A DNA stretch of 64,000 nucleotides. Origin: Paralithodes platypus (Eukaryota; Arthropoda; Malacostraca; Decapoda; Lithodidae). Under the pieces are notes generated by a model. It was not told the DNA's origin. It searched no databases and worked only from the letters and a program-made list of their open reading frames with translations. The stretch is from assembly GCA_032716605.1 (NCBI GenBank), contig CM064509.1, positions 35,013,228 to 35,077,227 on the forward strand, written 5' to 3'. This document shows positions 11,368-22,203 of this stretch, piece after piece; position 1 is the stretch's first letter; each line of letters begins with the position of its first letter. Made by a program: the position numbers and the translations under genes.

Positions 11368-11370
11368 ATG
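11118..11370. repeat. (AG)n and (TG)n tracts
   Basis: Short (AG)n at 11,118-11,136, a TG-rich stretch at 11,150-11,195, and a pure (AG)n run at 11,300-11,364. Confidence 0.9.
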
Positions 11371-11465
11371 TGAAGGTCTAGGAACCACTGTGTCTTCTAT
11401 GGGAATGATACCGTGGTCATCTGTCGTCAAGGGTTCGGGGATATTCTTCTTTATTTCCAACCTCC

Positions 11466-12520
11466 TTAAGATGGGCTGGTTTTTTATGGCCCCCTTCTCC
11501 CTCGTGTTTAGCCCCATAAGTTTTCCGATTTTATGACGTTCGGCCCATTAGTTTGGCGAATTTAAGACCTTTCGCCCCATTTCTTTGTCAATATTAAGAG
11601 CTTTTGTGCCATCTAAGTGTCGATTTTTTCCTGGCGAGCGGTAGGGAGCCTGTAAAGTTAAGAGTAATCGGCCTTCGGCCGGGACATTTTTCTACCGAAA
11701 AATTTACAAATGTATCTTGAAGGGGGGTCTAGGGGGTGTATTTTACAGCTTGATGGAGGTATCGGGAGGAAACTAAACAATAATAACAACGTAAATATAT
11801 AATAATAACATAACATAATAATAACAAATATATAATAATAACATAACATAATAATAACAACATAAATATATAATAATAACATAACATAATAATAACATAA
11901 ATATATAATAATAACAACATAATAACAACATAATATATAATAATAACATAACATAATAAATGATAACATAACATAATATATAATAACATAACATAATACA
12001 TACTAACATAACATAATATATAATAACATAACATAATAACAACAACATATATATAATAATAACATAACATAATAACAACATAAATATATAATAATAACAT
12101 AACATAATAACAACATAAATATATAATAATAACATAACATAATAATAACATAAATATATAATAATAACATAACATAATAACATAAATATATAATAATAAC
12201 AACATAATAATAACAAATATATAATAATAACATAACATAATAATAACATAAATATATAATAATAACATAACATAATAACAACATAAATATATAATAATAA
12301 CAACATAATAATAACATAAATATATAATAATAACATAACATAATAACAAATATATAATAATAACAACATAATAATAACATAAATATATAATAACATAACA
12401 TAATAATAACATAAATATATAATAATAACATAACATAATAATAACATAAATATATAATAATAACATAACATAATAACAACATAAATATATAATCAAACAA
12501 ACAGGCCCATCCCCCCTTAA
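11466..12520 (+). mobile_element. Family A element, copy A5, with internal array expansion (1,055 bp)
   Basis: The left part is a normal long-subtype A element: TTAAGATGGGC.., subrepeats, core GGCGAGCGGTAGGGAGCC, CGGCCTTCGGCCG hairpin. After GGTATCGGGAGGAAACTAAAC the usual ~50-bp AT-rich tail is replaced by ~700 bp of tandem repeat. The element then closes normally with AACAGGCCCATCCCCCCTTAA. The left TTAA is at 11,466-11,469 and the right at 12,517-12,520. Confidence 0.85.
11787..12490. repeat. AT-rich array inside A5 (ATAATAATAACATAACATA-type)
   Basis: Blocks of ATAATAATAACATAACATA and ATAACATAAATATAT alternate about 25 times, giving a composite unit near 33-36 bp. The minus strand reads as tyrosine/isoleucine/leucine/valine/cysteine repeats in all three frames, so none is a gene. 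Confidence 0.9.
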
Positions 12521-12723
12521 GTCACCTCCTTCGCCCCACTCTATATATCCATATATATACTGTATATATCATTAATATAATTAATGTATCTAAATTATAG
12601 TTTATCTCTTACTTTCTTTCCCTCTTCTCCCTTCCTTTCTCTGTTTTCCCTACTTTCTCTCCCCTTCTCCATTACTTTCTCTGTACCATATTAATTGTTA
12701 TTTATATGATTTATCTATCATTC

Positions 12724-12955
<232 letters not shown>

Positions 12956-13221
12956 TTTTCGTGGTTTCGAGGTTGGAACTTGGGGGTTCGTTCTCCGATT
13001 TTGGGTCCCTTACTGCAAAGTTCCATTTACGTGTCAAGTCCAGATCTACTGTAGTCTATGATATACAGTATATTCTTTAATTCTTTCCATTCTATCATCT
13101 TTCATGTTTCTCCATCCCGCCTTCTTTCCTCTCTCTCTCTCTCTCTCTCTCTACTGTGCTAGAATTTTCGTCCACTATTCTTTATTTGGGGTTCTACTAT
13201 CTCTATTTGAATTCAGTCCTG

Positions 13222-13276
13222 ACCACCTCCCTTGGATCGTAAGGTTTATGTGGTCAGTGTATTTATGTAAATATCG
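13222..13276 (+). mobile_element. Orphan CR1-like LINE 3' tail (1)
   Basis: CAGTCCTGACCACCTCCCTTGGATCG followed by TAAGGTTTATGTGGTCAGTG and TATTTATGTAAATAT matches, with few changes, the 3' end of the LINE copies at 35,172-35,240 (minus) and 43,572-43,640 (plus). No coding sequence remains upstream. Confidence 0.7.
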
Positions 13277-13279
13277 ACA

Positions 13280-14035
13280 ATTCACCATCCCATTCTCTCC
13301 ATCCCCCACTTTTCTCCATCTTTCTCTTCCCCTCTCATCCTTCTCTTCAATCCTTCCATTTTCACCATTCCTCCACTTCCACATTTCATCCATTATCCAC
13401 CCCCACCCATCCTTCCCTCTCCTCCCTCAGATTTCTCCATTCCCCCTTCCTTTAAGTCCCACATTTCTTCATCCATCCTTCTCTCCCCCCCCCCATCCTT
13501 CCCTCCCTCTCACATTTCTCCATCATCCCTTCCTTCACCTTCCACACATTTAATCCATATCCATCCTTCTCTCACCCATCTCCCATCCTTTCCTTCCTCT
13601 CTCACAATTATCCATCCTCCCTTCCTTCGCCTCCCACATTGCATCCATTCTTATCACCCCCCACCCTTCCCTCCTCTCCCTCACATTTCTCCATCCTCCC
13701 TTCCTTCATCTCCCACATTTCACCTCCCCCCCCCCCTTCAATATTTCCCTCCTCTCCCTCACATAATTCTCCTTCCTCCTTTCCTTCACCTTCCACATTT
13801 GTTCATCCTTCCCTCCCCTCAACCCCCCCCCATCCTTCCCTCTTCTCCCTCACATCTCTCCAACCTCACCCCTACCCCCCCCCCCCCCCCTTCCTTCCCT
13901 CTCCTCCCTCACCATTCTCCATCCTCCCCCCTTCCCCCTCTCATCCTTTCCACTCCTCCCTAAAATTTCTTCATCCATTCTCCCACATTTCATCCCCCCC
14001 CCCCCCCTCCCTCCCCTCCTCCCTGGCCGCCGCTC
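13280..14035. repeat. Polypyrimidine degenerate minisatellite (~60-bp period)
   Basis: CATCCTTCCCTCCTCTCCCTC-type phrases with ACATTTCTCCATCC recur at roughly 55-65-bp spacing, with several C9-C13 runs. ORFs of 100-160 residues here are proline/serine low complexity. Confidence 0.8.
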
Positions 14036-14505
14036 CTCCCGTCAACAGCACAAAAGGGGACAAACAAGGGGAGATGGGAGGGGGGGGGGGCTATAGGATC
14101 CTCTCAGACTGATTGTGATAGGGAGAGTATTTATCAAGGCCCTTCCGAAGAAAAGTGACGGACCAAACAGTCGCAATAGATGACTTCCTGATTATAACCC
14201 ACCACCGGCCTTTGTTACCGGGTCCTCAATTAATTTCATGTTCTTGATTAAATCCTAGAAAAAAACTACAAACAACATGGATATATTTTTGTTTCTATAT
14301 AATACAAATACAGTTGGGTATATTATAGTATTATGTATGTAGCTACTAAAATACGATCTATATAACTATGGGATATACTGCAGTGCAATAGACATGCACA
14401 GTTCATGGCAGCTAATCTGTAATATGAAATGTATTAGCATTACTTTATATTTATAGATCACTCAAAACCAATAATCTATACATGAGTGATCAGTGCAATA
14501 CAATG
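14036..14505. other. No recognised feature
   Basis: G10 run near 14,082, then AT-rich unique sequence. No gene seen. Confidence 0.5.
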
Positions 14506-14608
14506 CGTGTGTGAGGGTGTGTACAGTATGTATGCTTCTACGTGTGGGTCTGTGTATATGTGAGGGTGTGTACAATATGTGTGCTTCTACGTGTGGGTCT
14601 GTGTGTGT
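14506..14608. repeat. Tandem duplication, ~50-bp unit
   Basis: GTGTGTGAGGGTGTGTACAG..GCTTCTACGTGTGGGTCTGTG occurs twice in direct succession, then runs into TG and AG repeats. Confidence 0.85.
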
Positions 14609-14768
14609 GTGTGAGAGAGAGAGAGAGTGAGAGAGTCTTAATATTTTCATTTCGGTTATTTCCTAATCTCTACAGATGTTTTGTGCATAAATATCCTTGT
14701 GTTAAGCATATATTTAATATAATGCAAGAACCTAGAATAAACATGCTGCATGGCACAAAATGTGTAGC

Positions 14769-14982
14769 ATAACCCTGTAATGCTTATGACGCGTTTAGAC
14801 AGGTTATTCTGCATATTATTAGACGAAATTATTTAGTTTATAAACAACTTGTGAGAGCTAGAAAGTTAATTTTGATAGTTTTAACCCCTGATTCATAGAA
14901 ATCCTTCCTAAATTGCATAAAATCCTCTAATGTTGACCAAGATAGAATGTGAAAATGCGTCCTCAAGCACTGACAGAGTTAA
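14769..14982 (+). mobile_element. Family E MITE, copy E2
   Basis: Left end ATAACCCTGTAATGC, with a GACGCGTTTA motif and a TATTATTAGACGAAATT arm. The right half carries AAATCCTTCCTAAATTGCATA, TCTAATGTTGACCA and ATGCGTCC, and ends at TTAA. That terminal TTAA is also the first four bases of element A6. Confidence 0.75.
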
Positions 14983-15314
14983 GGGGAGATTTCCACTTGA
15001 GGGATATATTTCGGGACCCTTTTCTCCCTTTTGTTTAGCCCCATTGATTTTGAGATTTTAAGACGTTCGCCCCATTAGTTTGGCTATTGTATGATCTTTC
15101 GCCCAATTCTGTCAATTTTAAAACCTTCCGTGCCATTTAGGGTTTGATTTTTTCCTGGCGAGCGATAGCGAGCCTGTAATTTAAGAGGAATCGGCCTTCG
15201 GCCGGGACATATTTCTATCGAAAAAAAAAACAGATTTATCTTGAAAGGGGGTCTAGGAGGTGTAATAATAAACTCGACGGAAGTCTAGGGAACAAACTAA
15301 AAACCTACCCTTAA
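14979..15314 (+). mobile_element. Family A element, copy A6 (short subtype)
   Basis: 336 bp from TTAAGGGGAGATTTCC to AACCTACCCTTAA, with intact core and CGGCCTTCGGCCG hairpin. The TTTTCTATCG hairpin is followed by an A10 run. It abuts E2 and shares its TTAA. Confidence 0.85.
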
Positions 15315-15523
15315 GTAGTGAGTGTGTTTATGAAGACATGGAAGGTCTTTACGTGATTCATGACCCCCCCCCCCCCCGGAGGTGCACGAGGCCCTGCTTG
15401 GCTCCACTCCGGGTCTCCGGGTATATAAATCCTCAGTATGGGTTAATGGGAGGAGGGGGCCTGAAAGCACTTAACCCTAACCTTCATAGTATTGATTCCG
15501 GTTCACTCAATCTGGCTCAGGTG

Positions 15524-15526
<3 letters not shown>
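15315..15526. other. No recognised feature
   Basis: Contains a C12 run near 15,365. No gene or element seen. Confidence 0.45.

Positions 15527-15590
<64 letters not shown>
15525..15590. repeat. (TG)n microsatellite
   Basis: Pure TG run of about 64 bp. Confidence 0.95.
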
Positions 15591-15880
15591 GTAATATTCT
15601 CATGTCTGTTATATCCGAATCTCTTTATCTGTATCGTATTGCTCGTTGAGATAATATCACAACTATAATCTATTTGTATATCTATATCTATCTCTCTCTA
15701 TCAATTATATATGTTTCTATCTTTATTTTTATCAACATTACTCACGTCTTTCAATCCCCCTCCTTGAAGCTATACTCTCGTTCCTTCTCCCTTCCCCTCC
15801 TCTCCTTCAACTAGATACTCTGTTATTACTACAACCAGCCAACTTACTTATGCAGGGTGCGTGTCTTAAGCCCCAACCAT

Positions 15881-16045
<165 letters not shown>

Positions 16046-16097
16046 CCGTTGGAGACACGGAGACTAGAGGTCAGTTCATTGAAGTTTTTTATATTAC

Positions 16098-16281
16098 TTA
16101 ACCCGTTCTGTACCACGTTATGTTAAGACGATTTTGTGCAGCTTAACTGCGGTAGTGAAAAGGGCCGAGTGAGATAGTTCGAAGCCTGTTAATTGCTGGA
16201 GGCCCTTTTTAAACTGAATAAAATCGTCTAATAGTAGCCAAAATAAAGTTAAAAGAACGTCGCCGGTAGAGAAGGAGTTAA
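16098..16281 (+). mobile_element. Family E MITE, copy E3
   Basis: From TTAACCCGTTCTGTACC to GGAGTTAA. The subterminal arms TTAAGACGATTTTGTGCAG and CTGAATAAAATCGTCTAATAG are inverted. The block GAAGCCTGTTA..TGCTGGAGGCCC is shared almost exactly with E7 (46,279) and partly with E5. Confidence 0.75.
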
Positions 16282-16374
16282 TGGATTTGACAATGTGGAT
16301 TATAGCAAAATGTTTAGCATCAATATGAGTACAACACACAACCATGGCTGGAAATTATAATTGAATTGGTTCAG

Positions 16375-16532
16375 CTCTAGTACAGTATGTGTGGACACTT
16401 TTTCACATATAAGATCTGTTCTACCTGGAACAAACTGCCTTCCGAAGTTGTAACCAGTTCTTCAGTAGAGCAGTTCAAGAAGAGAGCAGATAGTATTTTG
16501 CACACTCTGATATGGGTGTAGTTCACTAAACA
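16375..16532 (+). pseudogene. LINE reverse-transcriptase C-terminal relic
   Basis: Reading from about 16,385, one frame gives CSTWNKLPSEVVTSSSVEQF followed by KKRADSILH and a stop. The WN-x-LP-x-x-VV pattern followed by a phenylalanine-containing helix is the usual extreme C-terminus of CR1/Jockey-type LINE polyproteins. Only ~50 codons survive and there is no start. A more decayed relative lies at 42,285-42,520, sharing TGTGGACACT, TGAGATCTACTCTACC and TTCCTTGTAACTCT. Confidence 0.65.
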
Positions 16533-16606
16533 ATCTATCTCCTTCCACTTCGAGTTTCTCCTCGTAATGGACCGCTTGGTCTCTTGAGATACTAAATATT
16601 TCTTGT

Positions 16607-16608
<2 letters not shown>

Positions 16609-16673
<65 letters not shown>
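16609..16673. repeat. (CT)n then (TA)n
   Basis: Pure CT run joined directly to a pure TA run. Confidence 0.95.
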
Positions 16674-17094
<421 letters not shown>

Positions 17095-17394
17095 TAATAG
17101 TGACACTTACAATATTGTCTTCGTATTTATTTCTGCTCTTCTTTCTTTTGGTCTTCATGATTTTGTATTTGTCCTACAAGTCAAGCTTCCTGTCTTTTAC
17201 CTTCAGCTCTGCATGTTCTGCCAGTAAATACTCTTCTCTTTTATGCTGCAACCCTTCGTGTCAGTCTGCCTCGTCTGTGCAGTCAGGTTCCTGCTATTTA
17301 TCATATCGGGTTTTATTTTGTTGTACGTAGCATTTTCCCGTGTGTGTGTGTGTCTTTTAGTGCTATCCTATTTATATCTAATAATATCCATTCG

Positions 17395-17526
17395 CATTAT
17401 GTTACCATATTTTACCATGTCATCATGTGTATCATATAATTACGTTTACCATATTTTACCATATCACCACCGTTACGATGTCATTACATTTGCCATAATT
17501 TACCATATCCTTACGTTTACCATATC
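17395..17526. repeat. Degenerate TTTACCATATTTTACCATA array
   Basis: The phrases TTACCATATTTTACCATGTC, TTTACCATATTTTACCATATC and TTTGCCATAATTTACCATATC recur with ~45-60-bp spacing. The array ends exactly where the SINE begins. Confidence 0.65.
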
Positions 17527-17767
17527 AGCCGTCCGGCTGGCTCAGTTGATAGCGTGCCTGATTCCCATCTTGCAGGTCTCGCGTTCAATCCCCGCCCAGA
17601 TTGAAAAGTTTTTCTGGGATATAGCCGGCGGTTACCATCTCCCCATGAGCAAGGGGGATGGGTAATGGTCTCTGGTAGACTAAAGAAAGCCAAGCTCTTG
17701 TGAATCCTCGAAGGAGGAGATACGGGCGCTATATAAGTAACTAGAAGATTATTATTATTATTATTAC
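17527..17767 (+). mobile_element. tRNA-derived SINE with (ATT)n tail
   Basis: The head has an A-box-like TGGCTCAGTTGATAG and a B-box-like GCGTTCAATCCCC at tRNA spacing. A ~120-bp body follows (GATATAGCCGGCGGTTACC.., GGTCTCTGGTAG). The tail reads GGGCGCTATATAAGTAAC then (ATT)n. GCGCTATATAA-type 3' ends with ATT repeats are common in metazoan SINEs that use LINE machinery. The promoter boxes make RNA polymerase III transcription plausible. Confidence 0.8.
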
Positions 17768-18640
17768 AATATTTTTGACAGACTCGATCCTCTCAGGCTC
17801 TCAGTTCAGCCTTAATCTTTTCTCTGAATGTTCGTTGATTACTACTTATAACATGATTAAAGCAGTTATTATAGTTAATCTTTCATAGGGAGGTTTAGGG
17901 AGTAACTCTTTCAGAAGTAAAGCGAATATTGTGTTATACTTTTGAAGGTGTTTGTAGATGTTTTTGTCTGACTTCACGTGCTATTGTATATTTGTTTCTA
18001 ACTTTCTTCTACTGATGTCTTTGTCTGCTACATGATTACCTCGTAGCTATATCCTGTTCCGAATAAATAGGACAAAAATCTTACGGTAACCATTAACCTC
18101 AATAACTCACAAACCACTAGAGTAGTCGAGCTAATATTTATATAATTTGAGAAGGGTTTGCCAGGGAATAGGTGTGGACATTTACAGCCCATTTGCTTCA
18201 GCCATTTTTGTGTTACAGAGGTTAGGAGTCACGATTTTTGGCATACCTATTTGGAAGATGGTATAATATCTTTGATGGCTAAATCGGTCGTAAATTTAAC
18301 CTTCTCTTATCTTCAATTGTAATGTTGCATATTTCTTACCTCTGTTTGCCTCTGTTGATAATATATGTATTGTTTGTTTACCTATCTGTCTCTCCTTGTC
18401 CATAGTTTGCGTTAGGTTTCCACCCTTAGTCTCTGTATCTCCTTGCCTGTAATGTTTTTCTCTCTTAGTTTGTGCTAGTCCCTTGCTTGTAATTTGGTTT
18501 GTTTATTTCGCCTAATATTTGCTTGTCTTATGCTTACTCCTCTTGCTTATGTTATTTATGTACCTCTCTTCGTTGTTGCTTGTTATTTGCCTCCCATTAT
18601 TTATTTCGGCTTGATTCTGGTTGACATTTGCCTACCTCAC
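17768..18640. other. Mostly unique; includes one dispersed-repeat segment (18,172-18,252)
   Basis: No gene seen. The segment GTGTGGACATTTACAGCCC followed by ATTTGCTTCAGCC and GTTACAGAGGTTAG recurs at 63,449-63,522, so it belongs to an unidentified interspersed repeat. Confidence 0.55.
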
Positions 18641-18879
18641 CCAGTGTCTGCTTGGCAAATGCGTGTCATCTGATTCCCTCTCTGTTTCGCTGTCTGTCTT
18701 GTTTGCTTTTACTTGATCTCCTCGTCTCTGTTTATTCCCTGAGTGTTCTGTGTACTGTGAGGGGCTACCTGTCTATCCTTCCGTGTCTGTCTGTCTGTCT
18801 GTCTGCGAGTCTGTCAATAACCACCTGTAACACCTTCAGCCCGACCACCACCATAACAAACACTACGCTCAATTACCTT

Positions 18880-18883
18880 CCTC

Positions 18884-18974
<91 letters not shown>
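18880..18974. repeat. (TG)n followed by poly(T)
   Basis: A TG run at 18,883-18,940 is joined to a T33 run at 18,941-18,973. The T run is the poly(A) tail of the minus-strand LINE fragment next to it. Confidence 0.9.
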
Positions 18975-19245
18975 GAGGCAGACACAATGCAGAAATGCCT
19001 GTGTCGAGTGCCTCCCCAGAGTTGAAAAGAGTGACAGGGCCAAAATCAAGGGACGTTCGAGCCAAGACGCCTGGACACACGGAATTTGAAGCAATTTAAG
19101 TCATAGGAAGAGGGAAAGACTAGTTCTGGGAGATAGTTCCAGAGCTCAGCTGTTAAATAGAAGAAAGATTGAGAATAACGTTTCACTCTTGGGTTGGAGA
19201 GTTGCACAGAGTAGGGGTGGGATTATGTTGTAGGACGGGTACTAC
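18941..19245 (-). pseudogene. 5'-truncated LINE 3' end with poly(A) tail
   Basis: On the minus strand a frame of ~65 codons ends at a TGA at 19,046-19,048. It contains YSQSFFYLTAELWNYLPELV and then FPSSYDLNCFKFRV. The WN-LP-VFP-SY-L-FK-RV pattern is typical of the last residues of LINE reverse transcriptases of the CR1/L2/Jockey group. About 70 bp of 3' UTR and a poly(A) tail (T33 on the plus strand) follow. It differs from the 35-kb LINE, so a second LINE lineage is present. Confidence 0.75.
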
Positions 19246-19814
19246 GTGCTTTGCGAAGAGGGGTGGTATACACTGAGGAACACTGATTATTGTAATAGCG
19301 GTAGAATAGTGAGGGTTGGTCCTTCCTTACCTTTAATGTTCCTTGCTCTTCTCTCTACTTATGTATTCTTTTATTCTGCTGTGTCCCCTTTAACTCTTCT
19401 ATTTCACCTTACTTACATTTTCACCTCCTTCTACTGTCCTATATCCTCATTTGTTCGTGTCTCCTCATTTCTTAAACCTTCTCTCTATTTATGCCTCCTT
19501 TTCTTCTCCTACCCCCCCCCCCCCCCCACCCCCCCCCGCCCCTTAACTCTTTTCTATTTCACCTTACTTCAATTATCACCTCCTCCTACTGTCCTATGTA
19601 TATTTGCTGGCGTCTCCTCATTTGTGTTTGTGCCCTGAGCGTGTCTTGTAGTGCTAGCTGTCTGTCGCTGCCTGGCTGTGAGTCCATGAATAACCAACCA
19701 CCACCAGCAGCACAGCCACAACAAACACCCCGCAGTGCTCAATTACCTCCCTGGGTTGCTCAGCCACTACCCTTTACTTCTCCCTACTTCACTCTTCCGT
19801 CTATTTACCTCCCT
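19246..19814. other. No gene; polyC and decayed repeat copy
   Basis: A C-rich run at 19,510-19,542. The phrase GTGAGTCCATGAATAACCAACC..CAACAAACACC at 19,678-19,730 resembles segments at about 18,808 and 20,578. Confidence 0.5.
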
Positions 19815-20150
19815 TTAAGGGGAGGTTTTTAGTGTGTTTCCTAGACTTCCATCAAGCTTGAAATTACACCCCTTTGACCCACTTTCAAGATAAATTTGTA
19901 AATTTTTCGGTAGAAAAATTTCCCGGCCGAAGGCCGATTCCTCTTAAATTACAGGCTCGCTATCGCTCGCCAGGAAAAAATCGACACTTAAATGGGACGA
20001 AAGGCCTTAAAAGTGACATAAATGGGGTGAAACTTCTTAACATCGCCAAACTAATGGGGCGAACGTCTTAAAACTTCAAAAGCAATGGGGCTAAACATAA
20101 GGAAGAAAGGGGTAAAGAAAAAAATCCCTCAAGTGGAAATCTCCCCTTAA
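19815..20150 (-). mobile_element. Family A element, copy A7 (short subtype, inverted)
   Basis: 336 bp, opening TTAAGGGGAGGTTTTTAG and closing GGAAATCTCCCCTTAA. Reading the minus strand gives the same order as A4. The length equals A4 and A6 exactly, which suggests a recent common source. Confidence 0.88.
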
Positions 20151-20290
20151 CTCTTTCTATGTTTCCTATTACCTCTTTCTACTATGCCTTGCCGTCTGTG
20201 TTTGTTCTGCTCCTTTACTCTCTCTCTCTCTCTCTCTCTCTCTTACATCTTCTTACTTCCATTTTTAGCTTTTACTGTTCTTTACCTTTT
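20151..20290. other. Short (CT)n and unique sequence
   Basis: (CT)n at 20,219-20,242. Otherwise nothing recognised. Confidence 0.5.
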
Positions 20291-20510
20291 GCCAATTAGT
20301 TTCAGGCTATAAGAAAGTTGGAGCTCTTTACATTGATATTTAGCAGAATTACCAGCTATAATACGGTTTTAGTACATGTATTAATAGATAAAACCCAATT
20401 CAACATACTGTTTATCCATCAGAAAGCTACATAATTACTGTATTTGAGGTTTAATATCGATGTATACAGGCCGAACTTCCTTATAGCCTGAAACTCGCAA
20501 ATGGTCAATT
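20291..20510 (-). mobile_element. Family D MITE, copy D1
   Basis: Opens AGTTTCAGGCTATAAGAAAG and closes CTTCCTTATAGCCTGAAACT, inverted ends of at least 20 bp that extend inward as TTGATATTTAGC / TAATATCGATGTATACAGGC. The interior includes one copy of a phrase equivalent to the inverted form of TTTCTGATGGATAAACAGTA. There is no ORF. Confidence 0.8.
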
Positions 20511-20634
20511 GTTTCTCACTCCTCATCTCTGTTTGTCCTCGAGTGTGTGTTTGTTTACTGCTGTTACCTTCCTGCCTGTGAGTCCTTCAATAATCACCTG
20601 TATCACCACCACAACAACAAACATCCTACAGCTC

Positions 20635-21118
20635 CCACTTGCGAGTTTCAGGCTATAAGGAAGTTCGGCCTGTAAACATCGATATTAAAAAAAAATACAG
20701 CAATTAGGCCTATGTAGGTTTCTGATGGATAAATAGTATGTTGAATGTGGTTTCTGATGGATAAATAGTATGTTGAATGTGGTTTCTGATGGATAAATAG
20801 TATGTTGAATGTGGTTTCTGATGGATAAATAGTATGTTGAATGTGGTTTCTGATGGATAAATAGTATGTTGAATGTGGTTTCTGATGGATAAATAGTATG
20901 TTGAATGTGGTTTCTGATGGATAAATAGTATGTTGAATGTGGTTTCTGATGGATAAATAGTATGTTGAATGTGGTTTCTGATGGATAAATAGTATGTTGA
21001 ATGTGGTTTTGTATATTTATAACATTACTAAAACGGTATTATAGCTTGTTATTCTGCTAAATATTGACGTCTACAGCTCCAACTTCCTTATAGAACGAAA
21101 CTCGCCAGTAGTCAATTA
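20635..21118 (+). mobile_element. Family D MITE, copy D2, with internal 32-bp array
   Basis: Opens GCGAGTTTCAGGCTATAAGG and closes CTTCCTTATAGAACGAAACT. It is inverted relative to D1, which lies only ~125 bp away. Its interior matches D1 except for a nine-copy tandem expansion. After the array, TTATAACATTACTAAAACGG and CTGCTAAATATTGACGTC correspond to the inverted D1 interior. Confidence 0.8.
20718..21005. repeat. 32-bp minisatellite, 9 perfect copies
   Basis: The unit starts GTTTCTGATGGATAAATAGT and ends ATGTTGAATGTG. Nine head-to-tail copies fill exactly 288 bp and I saw no mismatch. The unit corresponds to a segment present once in D1. Confidence 0.95.
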
Positions 21119-21314
21119 TTATCTTCCCTGGTCTGAGCTTTACTAACCCTTTACCTCTCCTTATTCCCGTATAGTATGTATTACCTCCCCTTTAGTACCT
21201 CTTATGCCTCTCTTTACTGCCCTTATACCGCTCTTTGTCTCTGGTGGTCCCATTCTGGTTATTTGGTTACCTCTTATTATCATAAGTATGTAAATCTATG
21301 TAAATTAATGTCTC
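21119..21314. other. No recognised feature
   Basis: Short unique gap with CTCTTTACTGCCC-like pyrimidine phrases. Confidence 0.45.
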
Positions 21315-21686
21315 TTAAGGGCAGACACCGTTTTTCTGGACCCCCTTCTCCCTAATGTTTAGCCCCCACTAGTTTTGAGATTTTAAGACGTTGGTTCCAT
21401 TAGTTTGGGGATTTTATGACCTTTCACCCCATTTCTTTGTCAATAGTAGGACCCTTCGTGCCATTTAGGTGTCGATATTTTCCTGGCGAGCGATAGTGAG
21501 CCTGTAATTTTAGGAGGAATCGGCCTTTGGCCGGGACATATTTCTACCCAAAAATGTACAAATCTATCTTGAAGGGGGGTCTAGGGGGCGTTTTTCTAAG
21601 CTTGATGGAGGTCTAGGGAGGAAACTAAAAAAATATATATGTATAAATGAATTAATAGACCAAACACACAGCCACTGTCCCCTTAA
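21315..21686 (+). mobile_element. Family A element, copy A8 (long subtype)
   Basis: From TTAAGGGCAGACACCG to CCACTGTCCCCTTAA. It contains the long-subtype tail GGAAACTAAAAAAATATATAT then AATGAATTAATAGACCAAAC. The hairpin has one change (CGGCCTTTGGCCG). Confidence 0.85.
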
Positions 21687-22203
21687 TTCTATTACCGCTG
21701 CCTGTCTTAACTTATTCAACTTTACATTATTCTTCTTCTTCATAACTGTCCCCTAGCTGCCTGACCTGGATAATCACACATTTCCTTTGCCTCTTCTCCA
21801 GCCTTGGGTCGGTATCAACACCACATTAAAAACAAAATGTTATTGACAACAATTGGCTTATGCCTTTTTTCAAACCATCAACTAATCTGAAGAGACTGTA
21901 ATCGAAATGTTATCAATACACTTATCCACATATTGCTTTCATACCGGTATTTTTTTTTATTTTTTTTCATATCAGAGTTTTCACTAACCTTTTGCTGCCT
22001 GATATGGGACCCTCCTGCCTTCCCATAATGTTTCTACTTGCCTACCTCCCCTTTACCTTACCTATATCTCGCCTCACCCTTACCCTACTGTCTCCCTCTA
22101 TCTCCTACCTACCTGCATCCCATGAGCCTTAACTATGTCCCCTCCCAGCCCCCACCTTCCTACCTTACCCCTCAATCTCCTACCTGCCTACCTTCCTTTT
22201 GCC
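21687..22203. other. No gene; pyrimidine-rich on the right
   Basis: The right part carries CTACCTACCTGC-type repeats. The 84-residue ORF at 22,038-22,292 runs from this into A9, so it is not a gene. Confidence 0.5.

Noticed and set aside
11658..12500. Minus-strand frames of 165-255 residues resembling membrane proteins
   Set aside because: All three frames are open through the AT-rich array in element A5. The apparent hydrophobicity comes from the repeat.
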